A stretch of 64,000 nucleotides of DNA from Spirochaetales bacterium (GTDB taxonomy: Bacteria; Spirochaetota; Spirochaetia; SZUA-6; RPPD01). Position 1 is the first letter of the stretch. Each line of letters begins with the position of its first letter. Location of the stretch: positions 28,719 to 92,718 of the forward strand of contig JAFGSW010000021.1 of NCBI GenBank assembly GCA_016934415.1, written 5' to 3'. This document shows, piece after piece, positions 16,632 through 25,555 of the stretch. The position numbers and the translations under genes were made by a program. The notes beneath the pieces are model-generated. The model did no database searches, was not told where the DNA came from, and saw only the letters and a list, made by a program, of their open reading frames with translations.

Positions 16632-17747
16632 TCATTGCGGCAGGATGATCGTATGAATCTCGATGCCGGCGGCGGCCGCGTCCGCGATCACCATTTCTTT
16701 CGTGATTGTGCCGCGCGGGTACGGGTGAGGCGGCGCATCGCCGACCAGGATGATGATCTTCTTGGCCGATTCCCATTTCAATTCGTGGAGGGCGGAGAAG
16801 AGCGCCTCGTACACCGCCTCCGGCGTGTCGCGCCCGCCGAGCGCCGTGGCGCCGGAAATGATCCTCCCCACCGCGGCCGAATCGGTTGAAAAAGGGACCA
16901 CCTTGGTGAGGTATTGCTCGAAGTAATCCTTGTAGAAGACGACGCCGATCCGCAGCTTCCGGTAGCGTGTCGCGGAGTCCTCCATGAGGTTCAGGAGCCC
17001 CCGCTTGGCGTCGTCGATGTCGTCGGCCATGCTGAAAGTGGTATCCAGGCAGAGCGCGAGGTCGAGGCTCTCTCCCGGCTCTCCGGCCACGACGGCTTCA
17101 AGCTGCCGGGCCAGGTCCCCCTTGCCCGCTGCCGTACGCGCCTCGCCGCCGCCCTCCCTGGCGATTTCGGTGAAGGCCTTCTCGGTCTCGGGAAGGACCA
17201 CCCCTCCCTTCGCCGCATCGGGCGGTCGCTGCGTGAACACGAGCCGGAAGGGGTTGTCGCGCCACGCTCCCGAGTAGTCGGCGTAAGGATGGGCGAAGGT
17301 GCGGATGTTGATGAAGGTGTCGTCCTTGATTTCTATGAGCCCCGTCCGCCCTCCCGGGTAGCCGTATACCGTCAGGTACGGCACGAAGACGTGGAAAGCT
17401 TCGCCGAAGCGGGGGTGGGGTTCCGGCGTCGAGTCGATGAGAGAGTAGAGCTTGCGGCCTGGGTCTATAAAATTCCCGTCGAGCATTCTTTTTTCGTCGC
17501 CGTTGGTGGGATGGTAGATCCGGTCGCGGAGCGCGTAATTGGCTTCCCGTCCCTCGGGATCCTTGGTGGTCTCCGTGAGCAGAACCGAGCCGATGTCATG
17601 TTTCCGCCTGATCCACAGCTCGTAGCCCGAACCGGTCCCCTGCTCAATGAGGACGTCGTCCGGACCCAGCGCCAGGTCGAGAGCCGGAGCCCATCCCTGG
17701 CAGACCGCGAGGAGAAGCAGGATCGCCGTCGACTTTTTCAGCTTCAT
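16632..17747 (-). CDS. Secreted von Willebrand factor A domain protein
   Basis: A 371-residue exported protein. A signal peptide (cleavage near PALD) is followed by a beta-rich region of about 190 residues that I do not recognise, then a vWA domain from about residue 225. The metal-ion-dependent adhesion site is the variant DTTFS (in ALCLDTTFSMADDI), with the later conserved TPEA and VGDAPPH segments. The protein ends right after the domain (IEIHTIILPQ), the position where vWA domains normally end. A role in binding a protein or peptide partner in the periplasm or at the surface is inferred. The small vWA lipoprotein at 56 kb shares the TPEA and DAPxH features. A -10-like GATAAT lies 8 bases before the ATG, without a Shine-Dalgarno. 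Confidence 0.85.
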   Translation of the reverse strand: MKLKKSTAILLLLAVCQGWAPALDLALGPDDVLIEQGTGSGYELWIRRKHDIGSVLLTETTKDPEGREANYALRDRIYHPTNGDEKRMLDGNFIDPGRKLYSLIDSTPEPHPRFGEAFHVFVPYLTVYGYPGGRTGLIEIKDDTFINIRTFAHPYADYSGAWRDNPFRLVFTQRPPDAAKGGVVLPETEKAFTEIAREGGGEARTAAGKGDLARQLEAVVAGEPGESLDLALCLDTTFSMADDIDDAKRGLLNLMEDSATRYRKLRIGVVFYKDYFEQYLTKVVPFSTDSAAVGRIISGATALGGRDTPEAVYEALFSALHELKWESAKKIIILVGDAPPHPYPRGTITKEMVIADAAAAGIEIHTIILPQ

Positions 17748-17755
17748 CTAGAAAC

Positions 17756-17783
17756 ATTATCGGCGGAAATCCGGTTCGTACAA
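17756..17783 (-). promoter_or_regulatory. Putative leaderless promoter of the vWA gene
   Basis: On the minus strand TTGTAC (17778-17783), 16 bp, GATAAT (17756-17761), 8 bp, ATG (17747). There is no Shine-Dalgarno. Confidence 0.4.
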
Positions 17784-17815
17784 GACGCGTGAATGCGCGG
17801 CGGGGATGAGAAAGA

Positions 17816-18033
17816 GGGAACCACGGATAACACTGATGGGAACAGATAACACGGATGAGGAAGGAAAAATAATCGGGAGTAGCCAAGGAAAACAAGTGCC
17901 CGTAATAATTATTAACGCCTTTTCCTGGCTCCAGTTCCTAGTTTCTTGGATTCTTTATCGTTCCTTCTTCCTTATCCGCGTTCATCCGTGGATATCCGCG
18001 CCATGGTTCTTCTCCCCATCCGCGTCATCCGTT
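17816..18033. repeat. CACGGAT inverted-repeat element (copy C)
   Basis: The left arm GGGAACCACGGATAACACTGATGGGAACAGATAACACGGATGAGG (17816-17860) is four related units. The right arm (about 17970-18033) has the mirrored CTTATCCGCG, TTCATCCGTGGATATCCGCG and CATCCGCGTCATCCG units. The interior contains a second small inverted repeat (GCCAAGGAAAA / TTTTCCTGGC). The element stops 6 bp from the glmS stop codon. Confidence 0.8.
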
Positions 18034-18038
18034 TTCCC

Positions 18039-19862
18039 CTACTCCACCGTCACGCTCTTGGCCAGGTTCCGGGGCTGGTCGACGTCCCTGCCCAACAAGA
18101 CCGCGCAATGGTAGGCGAACAGCTGCAGGGGCACCACCATGACGAAGGGCGAGAAGAGCGTGTGGACGCGCGGCACCTCGATGACGTCGTCGGCGATCTC
18201 ACGAATCTCGTCGTCGCCCTCACCCACGACCGCGATGAGCTTCCCCCGGCGCGCCTTGACCTCCTTCATGTTCGAGATCACTTTCTCGCGCAGCCTGTCG
18301 TCGGGGACGAGGAACATGCTCGGTGTCTCCTCATTGATGAGGGCGATGGGTCCGTGCTTGATTTCGGCGGCTGAATAGCCTTCGGCGTGGATATAGGCTA
18401 TTTCCTTGAGCTTGAGGGCGCCTTCGAGGGCCACCGGGTAGTTGATCCCGCGTCCGAGGAACAGGAAGTCCTTGTACCCGGCGTACTTTTTCGCAAGTTT
18501 CTTTATGACCGGCTCCGTCTTCAGCACCGCCTTTACCGCCTCCGGGATGACGGTCAATTCCTGGAGAAACCATTCACCCGTCTCGTACGACATGTGGCGC
18601 TTGCGCGCCATGAGAAGGCAGAACAAATAGAAGGCGGTCACCTGGGAACTGAAGGCCTTCGTGGAGGCGACGGCGATCTCCGGTCCGGAGTGTATGTACA
18701 CCCCCCCGTTCGATTCCCGGGCGATGGTCGAACCGACCACGTTGCAGATGCCGAGCACGCAGGAGCCCTTGCGCTGGAGCTCGCGCATGGCGTACAGGGT
18801 GTCGGCCGTTTCGCCGGACTGGGAGACGGCGAAGTGGAGGGTATTGCGCTCCACAATGGGATTGCGGTACCGCACCTCCGAGGCGAGCTCCGCCTGGCAT
18901 GGAATGCGCGCCAGCTGTTCGATGAGGTAGGAGCCGACGAGACCGGCGTAGTAGGATGTGCCCGCGGCGATGATCCGGATCCGCTCGACGTCGAGAAGCT
19001 GCGCCGGAGAAAGGTTGAGACCGCCCAACCGGGCGGTCGCCTGCGTCGGATCGAGACGGCCCCGGCAGGCGCGCTCGATCGCCTCGGGCTGCTCGTAAAT
19101 TTCCTTCACCATGTAGTGCTTGAAATCGCCCTTTTCGATCTCTTCGAGCTCCCAGGAGATCTCGTCGATCGTCTTCGAAATCTTCCGCTCATTGAGATCG
19201 GTGATGTGGAAATCCTTTTCCGTCAGCACCACCACCTCGCCGTCCTCCAGGTACACGACCTGCTTGGTATGGGCGAGGACGGCGGTCACGTCGGAGGCGA
19301 GAAACATTTCGTCCTCGCCGACGCCCACCACCAAAGGCGAGCCGCTGCGCGCGCCGATGATGAGCTGCGGGTTTCCCTTGTGCAGGCAGACGATGCCGTA
19401 GGTGCCCTTGAGGAGCGGGAGGGCCTTGCGCACCGCGGCCTCCAGATCTCCTTCGTAATGCTGGGCGATGAGATGGGCGATCACCTCGGAATCGGTCTCG
19501 GTTCGGAACGTGATCCCCTCCGCTTCGAGCCTTGCCTTCAGGATCAGATAGTTCTCGATGATGCCATTGTGCGCGATGGCGAGGTTTCCGGTTGTATCCG
19601 TATGCGGGTGGGCATTGACGTCGGTCACTCCCCCGTGCGTGGCCCAGCGGGTGTGGCCGATGCCGTAGCAGCCATCCAGGTCATCCGGCACCGCTTCGCG
19701 CAGGTCTTTGATCTTGCCCACCTTTTTGCAGATGGTGAGCGCGCCGTCGCAACCCACGCCGATGCCGGCCGAATCGTACCCGCGGTATTCCAGCCGTTTC
19801 AAGCCCTCAATGAGAATGGGAGCCGCTTTTCTTGGCCCGGTGTAGCCTATGATTCCGCACAT
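18039..19862 (-). CDS. glmS: Glutamine-fructose-6-phosphate aminotransferase (isomerizing)
   Basis: Makes glucosamine-6-phosphate from fructose-6-phosphate and glutamine, the first step toward UDP-GlcNAc for peptidoglycan and lipopolysaccharide. The 607 residues have the Ntn amidohydrolase N-terminus MCGIIGYTG (catalytic Cys2), GHTRWATHG and HNGIIENY. Two SIS sugar-isomerase domains follow (AAGTSYYAGL, SQSGETADTLYA, LGRGINYPVALEGALKLKEI), and the protein ends with the family's typical LAKSVTVE. The start has AGAGG upstream and a clear promoter. No glmS ribozyme was recognised in the 5' leader. Confidence 0.97.
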   Translation of the reverse strand: MCGIIGYTGPRKAAPILIEGLKRLEYRGYDSAGIGVGCDGALTICKKVGKIKDLREAVPDDLDGCYGIGHTRWATHGGVTDVNAHPHTDTTGNLAIAHNGIIENYLILKARLEAEGITFRTETDSEVIAHLIAQHYEGDLEAAVRKALPLLKGTYGIVCLHKGNPQLIIGARSGSPLVVGVGEDEMFLASDVTAVLAHTKQVVYLEDGEVVVLTEKDFHITDLNERKISKTIDEISWELEEIEKGDFKHYMVKEIYEQPEAIERACRGRLDPTQATARLGGLNLSPAQLLDVERIRIIAAGTSYYAGLVGSYLIEQLARIPCQAELASEVRYRNPIVERNTLHFAVSQSGETADTLYAMRELQRKGSCVLGICNVVGSTIARESNGGVYIHSGPEIAVASTKAFSSQVTAFYLFCLLMARKRHMSYETGEWFLQELTVIPEAVKAVLKTEPVIKKLAKKYAGYKDFLFLGRGINYPVALEGALKLKEIAYIHAEGYSAAEIKHGPIALINEETPSMFLVPDDRLREKVISNMKEVKARRGKLIAVVGEGDDEIREIADDVIEVPRVHTLFSPFVMVVPLQLFAYHCAVLLGRDVDQPRNLAKSVTVE

Positions 19863-19909
19863 TGTTTACCTCTTTTCGTTTTTCTGAGGCCGGATGGCTT
19901 GAAAAAATA

Positions 19910-19938
19910 ATTATATACGCATTCGCTCCAGTTTTCAA
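19910..19938 (-). promoter_or_regulatory. Promoter of glmS
   Basis: On the minus strand TTGAAA (19933-19938), 17 bp, TATAAT (19910-19915). The leader to the ATG at 19862 is about 40 bases and contains an AGAGG ribosome site. Confidence 0.65.
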
Positions 19939-20004
19939 TACGAATGAAAGCAACCGCTCCTTTCATGCGTCATGATAATCAAAAGAAAATGGAAGGAGTG
20001 TGTC

Positions 20005-21024
20005 ATGAAAAAGACTTTTCCGGTCATCCTCGCTCTGGCGTTATCCGCGTGCGCCTGCGTGCCGCTCGCTCCGTCGAGCGGGTCCGCCGGCATCGATCTG
20101 GTCCCGCCCGTGCTCCTGCGGGCCTCCGCCGAGGGACCGAACCGCATTGTCCTTGAATTCGACGAACCGCCCGTGCCGGGCGACGGACCGGTCGAAATCG
20201 AACCCGACCTGGCGATCGCCGGCCGCGAAGCGAGGGACAAGACAATCCTGGTTTTTACCGAGAGCGCCCAGAAGATCGGCGCTGAATACACGCTGCGCCT
20301 GACGGTGTCGGACGCGTGCGGCAATTCGGCCTGGCTTGCGGTCAGGTTCTACGGATACAATCCGTCACCGCCCCGGCTCCTCATCAATGAATTCATCACC
20401 CGGGGGTCGTCCACCCATCCCGACCTGGTCGAGATCAAGGTGCTCGAAGGAGGGAACATGGGCGGAGTGGCTTTTTACTGCGGGACCCCCGCGCGTTGGG
20501 ACAAGCGGTTCGTGTTCCCGCCTTTCACCGTGTGCCGCGGAGATTTCGTTCTCCTCCACTGCAAGCCGCAGGGACTTCCGGAAGAAATCGACGAGACCGC
20601 TTCCCCGGACGCGTCAGGCGGCATGGACGCCTGCCCGACCGCCTACGATTTCTGGCTGCCGGAGGGAACGGGCCTTTCGGGCAACAACGGCGCTCTCAGC
20701 CTCTGCGATCGTCCGGAAGGAAAATATCTTGACGCCGTGCTCTACAGCACCAGAACCTCTGATGCGGACGCCGATTATCGGGGTTTCGGATCGTATGATG
20801 TCATGGAGCAGGCTGACGAGCTTGCCGCGGCCGGGGCTTGGATGGCTGCCGGTGAAAAAATCGCGCCCGAGGACGCCGTCAATCCCGACGCGTCGACCAC
20901 CACCCGCTCTCTCTGCCGTTCGAGCGCTTCGGCAGATACCGACGGAAAGGCGGACTTTCATATTGTGCCCACCCGGAAATCAAGCTTCGGCCGCGACAAT
21001 TGCGACGAGATATACACGCAATAA
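20005..21024 (+). CDS. Lamin-tail-domain-like lipoprotein
   Basis: About 339 residues. The start at 20005 is chosen because AAGGAG lies just upstream, rather than the track's 19972. The signal peptide MKKTFPVILALALSACAC gives a lipobox at SAC or CAC. Residues about 25-115 form an Ig-like strand-rich domain (IVLEFDEPPVPG...YTLRLTVSDACGNSA). From about 120 onward is a lamin-tail-like domain (LLINEFITRGSSTHPDLVEIKVLEGGNMGGVAFYCG ... FVLLHC). Such domains occur on secreted and surface proteins of diderm bacteria; their ligands are mostly unknown. The gene is divergent from glmS and convergent with trxA. Confidence 0.8.
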   Translation: MKKTFPVILALALSACACVPLAPSSGSAGIDLVPPVLLRASAEGPNRIVLEFDEPPVPGDGPVEIEPDLAIAGREARDKTILVFTESAQKIGAEYTLRLTVSDACGNSAWLAVRFYGYNPSPPRLLINEFITRGSSTHPDLVEIKVLEGGNMGGVAFYCGTPARWDKRFVFPPFTVCRGDFVLLHCKPQGLPEEIDETASPDASGGMDACPTAYDFWLPEGTGLSGNNGALSLCDRPEGKYLDAVLYSTRTSDADADYRGFGSYDVMEQADELAAAGAWMAAGEKIAPEDAVNPDASTTTRSLCRSSASADTDGKADFHIVPTRKSSFGRDNCDEIYTQ

Positions 21025-21072
21025 AAAAAAAGACGGTGAGAGGTTGCCCTTTTGGGACAGCCTCTCACCGTC
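21023..21072 (-). terminator. Rho-independent terminator of trxA
   Basis: Stem GACGGTGAGAGG / CCTCTCACCGTC (12 bp, 21032-21043 and 21061-21072) with an internal GGTTGCCC..GGGACAGCC hairpin. A run of nine A on the plus strand gives the T-tract for the minus-strand trxA transcript. On the plus strand it may slow readthrough, but no T-run follows. Confidence 0.85.
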
Positions 21073-21081
21073 GCGTTTGCA

Positions 21082-21408
21082 TCAGGACACGTATTCCTTG
21101 AGGAATTCGTCGACGATGTGCCGCGGTACGGCGCCCACTTTCTTGGCCGCCGCCTCGCCTCCCTTGAACAAAATCATCGTGGGAATGCTCACAATGCCGA
21201 ACCGCTCGGCGAGTTCCGGCTCTTCGTCCACATTGACCTTGGCGACGGCGAGTTTGCCCGAGTAATCGACCGCGGCCTGTTCCAGAATGGGATCCATCAT
21301 CTTGCAGGGCATGCACCAGACCGCCCAAAAATCGACCAGCACCGGTATGTTCGATTCAAGCACTGCCTTTTGAAAGGTGGCCGTGGTGACTTTGATCTCT
21401 TGACTCAT
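21082..21408 (-). CDS. trxA: Thioredoxin with unusual WCMPC active site
   Basis: A 108-residue thioredoxin of normal length. It has FWAVWCMPCKMMDPILEQ as the redox site, VNVDEEPELAERFGIVSIPTMILFKGG with the cis-proline (SIPT), and the final helix HIVDEFLKEYVS. It reduces protein disulfides in the cytoplasm. The residue after the first cysteine is Met in place of the near-universal Gly (WCGPC); this position tunes redox potential and partner choice, so the protein may have shifted specificity. The start has a GGAG ribosome site. A strong terminator follows. The upstream minus-strand gene ends 16 bp away, so partial co-transcription is possible. Confidence 0.93.
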   Translation of the reverse strand: MSQEIKVTTATFQKAVLESNIPVLVDFWAVWCMPCKMMDPILEQAAVDYSGKLAVAKVNVDEEPELAERFGIVSIPTMILFKGGEAAAKKVGAVPRHIVDEFLKEYVS

Positions 21409-21424
21409 GAAGTTTCTCCTCTCT

Positions 21425-22189
21425 CTATTTCCTCTTCAGTTCCTTGAGCCGGAAATCGGAAATGACGCCGTGGATGTATTCGATGGTTCTTGCCAGCTGT
21501 TTTTTCTCCGCTTCCTTCAATACCGGCTCGTGTTTCTGTTTCGCGGACTCGATCATGTCTTCCAGCTCGTGAAGGAAAAACGACGATTCGAGAATGTAAT
21601 CTTTTTCCTCCTTCTCGAGCAGGACGTAATCGCGCGGGAAACGGGCAAGGTGTGCCAGGTAGCGCTCGAGGCGGACGGCCACTCCGCTCCGGGGTTTGCC
21701 GCCGAGGGTGTGAAGCTGACCCTCCAGGGCGATCATGCTCTTCGTGTTGACCGAAGAGGAGATGGTGCGGAGGACGGAGTAAAGACTCGGCCAATACTCC
21801 TGCTCGAGTTTGTTCAGGGCGCCGTACAGTTTCCGGACCTCTTCGCGGGCGTCGGAATGGATGCGGAGATCGGGGTATTTCGCGATTCGCCTCCGGTTTT
21901 CGTCCAAGACCTGGTCGACGAACGTCTTCCCCGCTGGTGCGGGCTTGGCCGGAGGTTTTTCCATGACCTTGGCTTCCTCGCGTTTTACCAGCTCCTCGAC
22001 GGCGCTGATTTCCGCCAGCAAAAAGGTGGAAATATCGACGCCGGCTTTCAGGGCGTCGACGTAACGTTTTTCAAAATTGCTTTTGTGACGCGCCGGTTTG
22101 AAGTACTTGAAGACGTATTCATCGTACTTTTTCCTGATCTTTTCAACAGTTTTCGAAATTTCCGTCGGCGTCAATTTTTTTACTGCCAT
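21425..22189 (-). CDS. Helical protein of unknown function
   Basis: A 254-residue, charged, mainly helical protein with no signal peptide or membrane segment. The N-terminus MAVKKLTPTEISKTVEKIRKKYDEY is strongly basic. A central ERYLAHLARFPRDYVLLEKEEKDYILES segment and a final helical EAEKKQLARTIEYIHGVISDFRLKELKRK look like packed helices. I do not recognise the family. The track start at 22261 is too far upstream; the ATG at 22189 is placed directly after a strong promoter and has no Shine-Dalgarno, so a leaderless message is likely. trxA lies 16 bp downstream, so this gene and trxA may form a unit. Confidence 0.7.
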   Translation of the reverse strand: MAVKKLTPTEISKTVEKIRKKYDEYVFKYFKPARHKSNFEKRYVDALKAGVDISTFLLAEISAVEELVKREEAKVMEKPPAKPAPAGKTFVDQVLDENRRRIAKYPDLRIHSDAREEVRKLYGALNKLEQEYWPSLYSVLRTISSSVNTKSMIALEGQLHTLGGKPRSGVAVRLERYLAHLARFPRDYVLLEKEEKDYILESSFFLHELEDMIESAKQKHEPVLKEAEKKQLARTIEYIHGVISDFRLKELKRK

Positions 22190-22194
22190 GTTTA

Positions 22195-22224
22195 TATATA
22201 GGTAAAAAAACGCGGGGAAGTCAA
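22195..22224 (-). promoter_or_regulatory. Putative leaderless promoter of the helical unknown protein
   Basis: On the minus strand TTGACT (22219-22224), 18 bp, TATATA (22195-22200), 5 bp, ATG (22189). Both hexamers are close to consensus, and no ribosome site can fit. Confidence 0.55.
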
Positions 22225-22280
22225 GGCTGCAGGATGCATGTCCCCTTCTCGGCGGCCGCACTTATCTGCGATCAAAATTC

Positions 22281-23705
22281 TCAACTATGAACGGCGTTCT
22301 CAAGATTCCGAAAAAACTCCTTCACGAGCGAGGGATCCTTCTTTCCCGGGGCGGCCTCCAGCCGGGTCGAGGGGTCGACGAGCTCCGGACGGAAGCGCTC
22401 GACGATTTCCCCGATATTATCCGGGCCGATTCCGCCGGCCAGCCACAAGGGCCTGCCGGAAGCGACTTCGGCCACGAGTTCTGGGTCGATACGGCGGCCC
22501 GTACCCCCGCGCGCGTCGGACGCGTAGGCGTCGATAAGCACTCTGGGGCAGTGGAACCGATCGAGTTCGGCGACGTCCTCTCCATCCCTGATTCTTACCG
22601 CCTTATAGTACGGGAAAGCCCCGGAGTAACAATTCCCCGGCTCCTCGTCTCCGTGGAACTGGACGGCCTGGATGAAGCCGCCCGATAAGAGCTCGACGAC
22701 ATCCTTTTCCGGCCGCGCCTCCGGACCGGCCACCACCACCCCCGCTTTCAGGACGCCGACGTCGGCCAGGCTCCGGATGAAAGCGGCGTCGGTCCTTCGC
22801 GGCGACGGCGCGAGTATGAAGCCGATAATGTCCGCCCCGCATTCGGCGGCGAGAAGGGCGTCCTCGCGGTTGGTGATCCCGCATACCTTAACGAGCGGCC
22901 GCTTCCCGCCGCCCGGCCGGGAATAAAGCCTGCCCCAAAAATCCGGCGCCGCGAGCGAAAAGGCGGTGACAAGCTCTCGACCGAGTCCCGGATCGCGCAT
23001 GAGCGCCTCCCCCACCAGGATCCCGGAGAAGCCCGAGCTCAAGGCCAGGGCCGCGTCCTCGGCCGAAAAGATGCCCGATTCATAGACGAGCTTGGTCGGC
23101 CAATCGACGTTTGTTTTGACTCGCAGCGGAAGGACCGGATCGATGGCGAAAGTCTCAAGGTCGCGGGAATTGATGCCGGTGAACTCGGGCGCGCAGGCGC
23201 GCGCCTTGGCCGCGTCTTCGGCCGAGTGCACCTCCACCAGCGCCGCCATCCCCAGGTCGCGGGCCCTGGCGGCGAGGCGACACAACTCATCCGCGGCAAG
23301 AAGCGAGGCGATGAGAAGCACGGCGTCCGCACCGGCCCGGTGCGAGACTTCGACGTCCTCATCGTCGAGCAGGAAATCCTTCCTCAGAACGGCGAGGTCG
23401 GGAAAGGCCTGCTTGATCGCCAGCAGGTCGCCGAGCGAGCCCGCGAAGTGGTCTTCCTCGGTCAGGACCGAGACGCTCCGCACGCCCTGGGCGCGGTACG
23501 CGCCGGCCTGTGCGACCGGATCGGCCTGCGCCGCGAGGTCGCCCCGGGAAGGCGATCGGCGCTTCACCTCGGCGATGAGAAACGGCGGCCGGCCGAAGGG
23601 GACGAGCGGCTCCATCCGCCGGTCCGGCACCCGCGCGCCGAGCGCGTGTCCCTCGGCGGCGATCCGCTCCCGGCGCCGCGCCGCGATCCGGTCGCGGACG
23701 TTCAT
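22281..23705 (-). CDS. trpCF: Fused indole-3-glycerol-phosphate synthase / phosphoribosylanthranilate isomerase
   Basis: A two-domain enzyme for consecutive tryptophan steps. Residues about 1-255 are TrpC (IAEVKRRSPSRGDL, VLTEEDHFAGS, LRKDFLLDD, GINSRDL, ESGIFSAEDA, GILVGEALM). About 268-474 are TrpF (LVKVCGIT, GADIIGFILAPSPRR, VQFHGDE, WLAGGIGPDNI). The order C-F is as in enterobacterial fusions. TrpF isomerises phosphoribosylanthranilate and TrpC closes the indole ring. The start overlaps the stop of trpGD by four bases, so translation is coupled. It is the last trp gene here; trpB and trpA are not in the window. Confidence 0.96.
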   Translation of the reverse strand: MNVRDRIAARRRERIAAEGHALGARVPDRRMEPLVPFGRPPFLIAEVKRRSPSRGDLAAQADPVAQAGAYRAQGVRSVSVLTEEDHFAGSLGDLLAIKQAFPDLAVLRKDFLLDDEDVEVSHRAGADAVLLIASLLAADELCRLAARARDLGMAALVEVHSAEDAAKARACAPEFTGINSRDLETFAIDPVLPLRVKTNVDWPTKLVYESGIFSAEDAALALSSGFSGILVGEALMRDPGLGRELVTAFSLAAPDFWGRLYSRPGGGKRPLVKVCGITNREDALLAAECGADIIGFILAPSPRRTDAAFIRSLADVGVLKAGVVVAGPEARPEKDVVELLSGGFIQAVQFHGDEEPGNCYSGAFPYYKAVRIRDGEDVAELDRFHCPRVLIDAYASDARGGTGRRIDPELVAEVASGRPLWLAGGIGPDNIGEIVERFRPELVDPSTRLEAAPGKKDPSLVKEFFRNLENAVHS

Positions 23706-25321
23706 GAGGTTTTCGCCTCTTCACTCTTGAGATCGTGGCTCAAACGGCGCACGTCCTCGAGTTTCTTCTTTACGAGACCGCGATCGAGGGCTTCACGCGC
23801 GGCCTGGTAGCCTTCCCCGATCGAGGCCGCCTTGCCCGCCACGGCCAGGGCCGCGCCCGCGTTGAGGAGCGCGCAATCCCTCACCGCCGGCCGGCCCTTT
23901 CCCTCCATGATGTCGAGACCGATCCGGGCGTTCTCAGCCGGGCTTCCGCCCCTGAGCTCGTCGAGCGCATAGAGCGGCAGGCCGACGGACTCGGGGTTGA
24001 ACACGTAGTCGCGCGGTTTTCCGTCCTCCCGGATTTCGACGATGCGGCTCGGTCCGGTCACCGAGATCTCGTCGAGACCGTCCAGGCCGTGCACCGCCAT
24101 GACCCGTTTCACGCCGAGCAGTCGGGCCGCCTGCGCCTGTTTCTCGCAGAGGGACTCGTCGTACACGCCGATGAGTTGCGCCTCGGCCTCGGCCGGGTTG
24201 GCGAGCGGGCCGAGCAGGTTCATGATGGTCTTGATGCCCAACTCCCGGCGCACGGGACCGGCGTGTTTCATGGCGCCGTGGTAGAGCGGCGCGAAGAGGA
24301 AGGCGAAATTGGCCCGGCGCAGGAGCTCCGCGGCGCTTCCGGGGTTCAAGTCGATGCAGATCCCGAGCTCCTGGTAAAAATCCGCCGAGCCCGAGCTCGA
24401 GCTCGCGGCCCGGTTGCCGTGTTTGGCCACGCCCGCGCCGCAGGCGGAGACGATGAGCGCGGCGAGCGACGAGATGTTGAAGGTGTGAAGACCGTCGCCG
24501 CCCGTGCCGCACGTGTCGACGACCGGGAAATCAATTTCGATTTTCTGTTTCTTGCGCTTGAGCACCGAGGCGCACCCGGCGATCTCGGCCGCGGTGTATC
24601 CCTTGATGTTGAGGGCCACCAGGAATCCGGCGGTCTCGGCGATGTTCAAGTTCGCGTCGGTGAGCTCCTCCATGAATCCTTCGGCCTCCTCGAAGGAAAA
24701 ATCCTCCTGCCGGAGAGCCTTGGCGAGCATCGCCTTCACCGGATACGCCTCCCGCTTGTAGTAGATGAAATTCTTGAGGAGGGTTTTGCCGAGGGCCGAG
24801 GCGATCGATTCGGGATGGAACTGCACGCCCTCGAGGACGTACTGTTTGTGGCGGATGCCCATCACCTCGCCGTCGTCGGCGGTGGCGGTGACCTCGAACT
24901 CGGGCGGAATGGTGTCCTTCCGCACGGCCAGGGAATGGTAGCGGGTGAAGACGGCCCGGCGGGGCAGGCTCCGGAACAGGCCGCGGCCGTCGAGGGTCAT
25001 CTCCTCGGCCTTGCCGTGCACGATGCGCCGGGCGCTCTCCACGCGCGCGCCGAAGGCGGCGGCGATCGACTGGTGCCCGAGGCACACGCCGAGAACAGGG
25101 ACCTTGCCGGCCAGGGCGCGGATGAGCTCCACCGAGATGCCGCCGTCGTCGGGCGTGCCCGGTCCCGGGGAGATGACGACGCCCCGCGGGTTGAGCTGCT
25201 CGATCGTCTTCACGTCCACCGCGTCATTGCGGAAAACCTTCACCGGCTCGTCGGTGATCTCGCAGAAGTACTGATAGAGGTTGTAGGTGAACGAATCGTA
25301 ATTGTCGATGATGACGTACAT
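23702..25321 (-). CDS. trpGD: Fused anthranilate synthase glutaminase / anthranilate phosphoribosyltransferase
   Basis: The N-terminal 190 residues are TrpG, a class I glutamine amidotransferase: IIDNYDSFTYNL, catalytic Cys in VLGVCLGHQSIAAAFG, and His/Glu in GVQFHPES. From about 205 on is TrpD: DTCGTGGDGLHTFNIS binds PRPP, followed by KHGNRAASSSSGSAD and LGPLANPA. It supplies ammonia to TrpE and then attaches phosphoribose to anthranilate. The ATG at 25321 is preferred over the track's 25357 because GGAG lies at proper distance. The TrpG part may also serve PabB, since no separate pabA is seen. Confidence 0.96.
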   Translation of the reverse strand: MYVIIDNYDSFTYNLYQYFCEITDEPVKVFRNDAVDVKTIEQLNPRGVVISPGPGTPDDGGISVELIRALAGKVPVLGVCLGHQSIAAAFGARVESARRIVHGKAEEMTLDGRGLFRSLPRRAVFTRYHSLAVRKDTIPPEFEVTATADDGEVMGIRHKQYVLEGVQFHPESIASALGKTLLKNFIYYKREAYPVKAMLAKALRQEDFSFEEAEGFMEELTDANLNIAETAGFLVALNIKGYTAAEIAGCASVLKRKKQKIEIDFPVVDTCGTGGDGLHTFNISSLAALIVSACGAGVAKHGNRAASSSSGSADFYQELGICIDLNPGSAAELLRRANFAFLFAPLYHGAMKHAGPVRRELGIKTIMNLLGPLANPAEAEAQLIGVYDESLCEKQAQAARLLGVKRVMAVHGLDGLDEISVTGPSRIVEIREDGKPRDYVFNPESVGLPLYALDELRGGSPAENARIGLDIMEGKGRPAVRDCALLNAGAALAVAGKAASIGEGYQAAREALDRGLVKKKLEDVRRLSHDLKSEEAKTS

Positions 25322-25393
25322 AATGTACTCCTTCGTCGGAAGTATCCGGTATCGCATCGAACCGCGGCCCGGCCGCGGATCAGGAAGGTTTTA

Positions 25394-25516
25394 AAACTAC
25401 GGATGGGCCGCGGATGGGAACGGATAAGGAGAAAACCGAGAAAAGAAAATATCAAAATGAAACTCCATCTTCTTCCCTTCTTTTTCCATCTGCGTCTTAT
25501 CCGTAGTTTTTTCAGT
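25394..25516. repeat. CACGGAT inverted-repeat element (copy D) inside the trp operon
   Basis: The left arm AAACTACGGATGGGCCGCGGATGGGAACGGATAAGG begins at 25395. The right arm CCATCTGCGTCTTATCCGTAGTTTTT ends at about 25516. Terminal arms AAAACTACGGAT / ATCCGTAGTTTT pair perfectly. It occupies almost all of the 234-bp gap between trpE and trpGD, so any structure it forms would lie within the trp mRNA. Confidence 0.8.
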
Positions 25517-25555
25517 CCCCCCCTGATCTGTGTGAATCGAGACATCACACCTGCC

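Noticed and set aside
18387-19910. 507-residue plus-strand ORF over glmS
   Set aside because: Shadow of glmS; no motif.
19863-20004. glmS ribozyme or riboswitch upstream of glmS
   Set aside because: The leader is only about 40 bases from the -10 to the start and contains no recognisable ribozyme core.
20336-21265. 309-residue plus-strand ORF in the lamin-tail gene region
   Set aside because: Out-of-frame Arg/Ser/Pro-rich shadow that also runs through the terminator and antisense to trxA.
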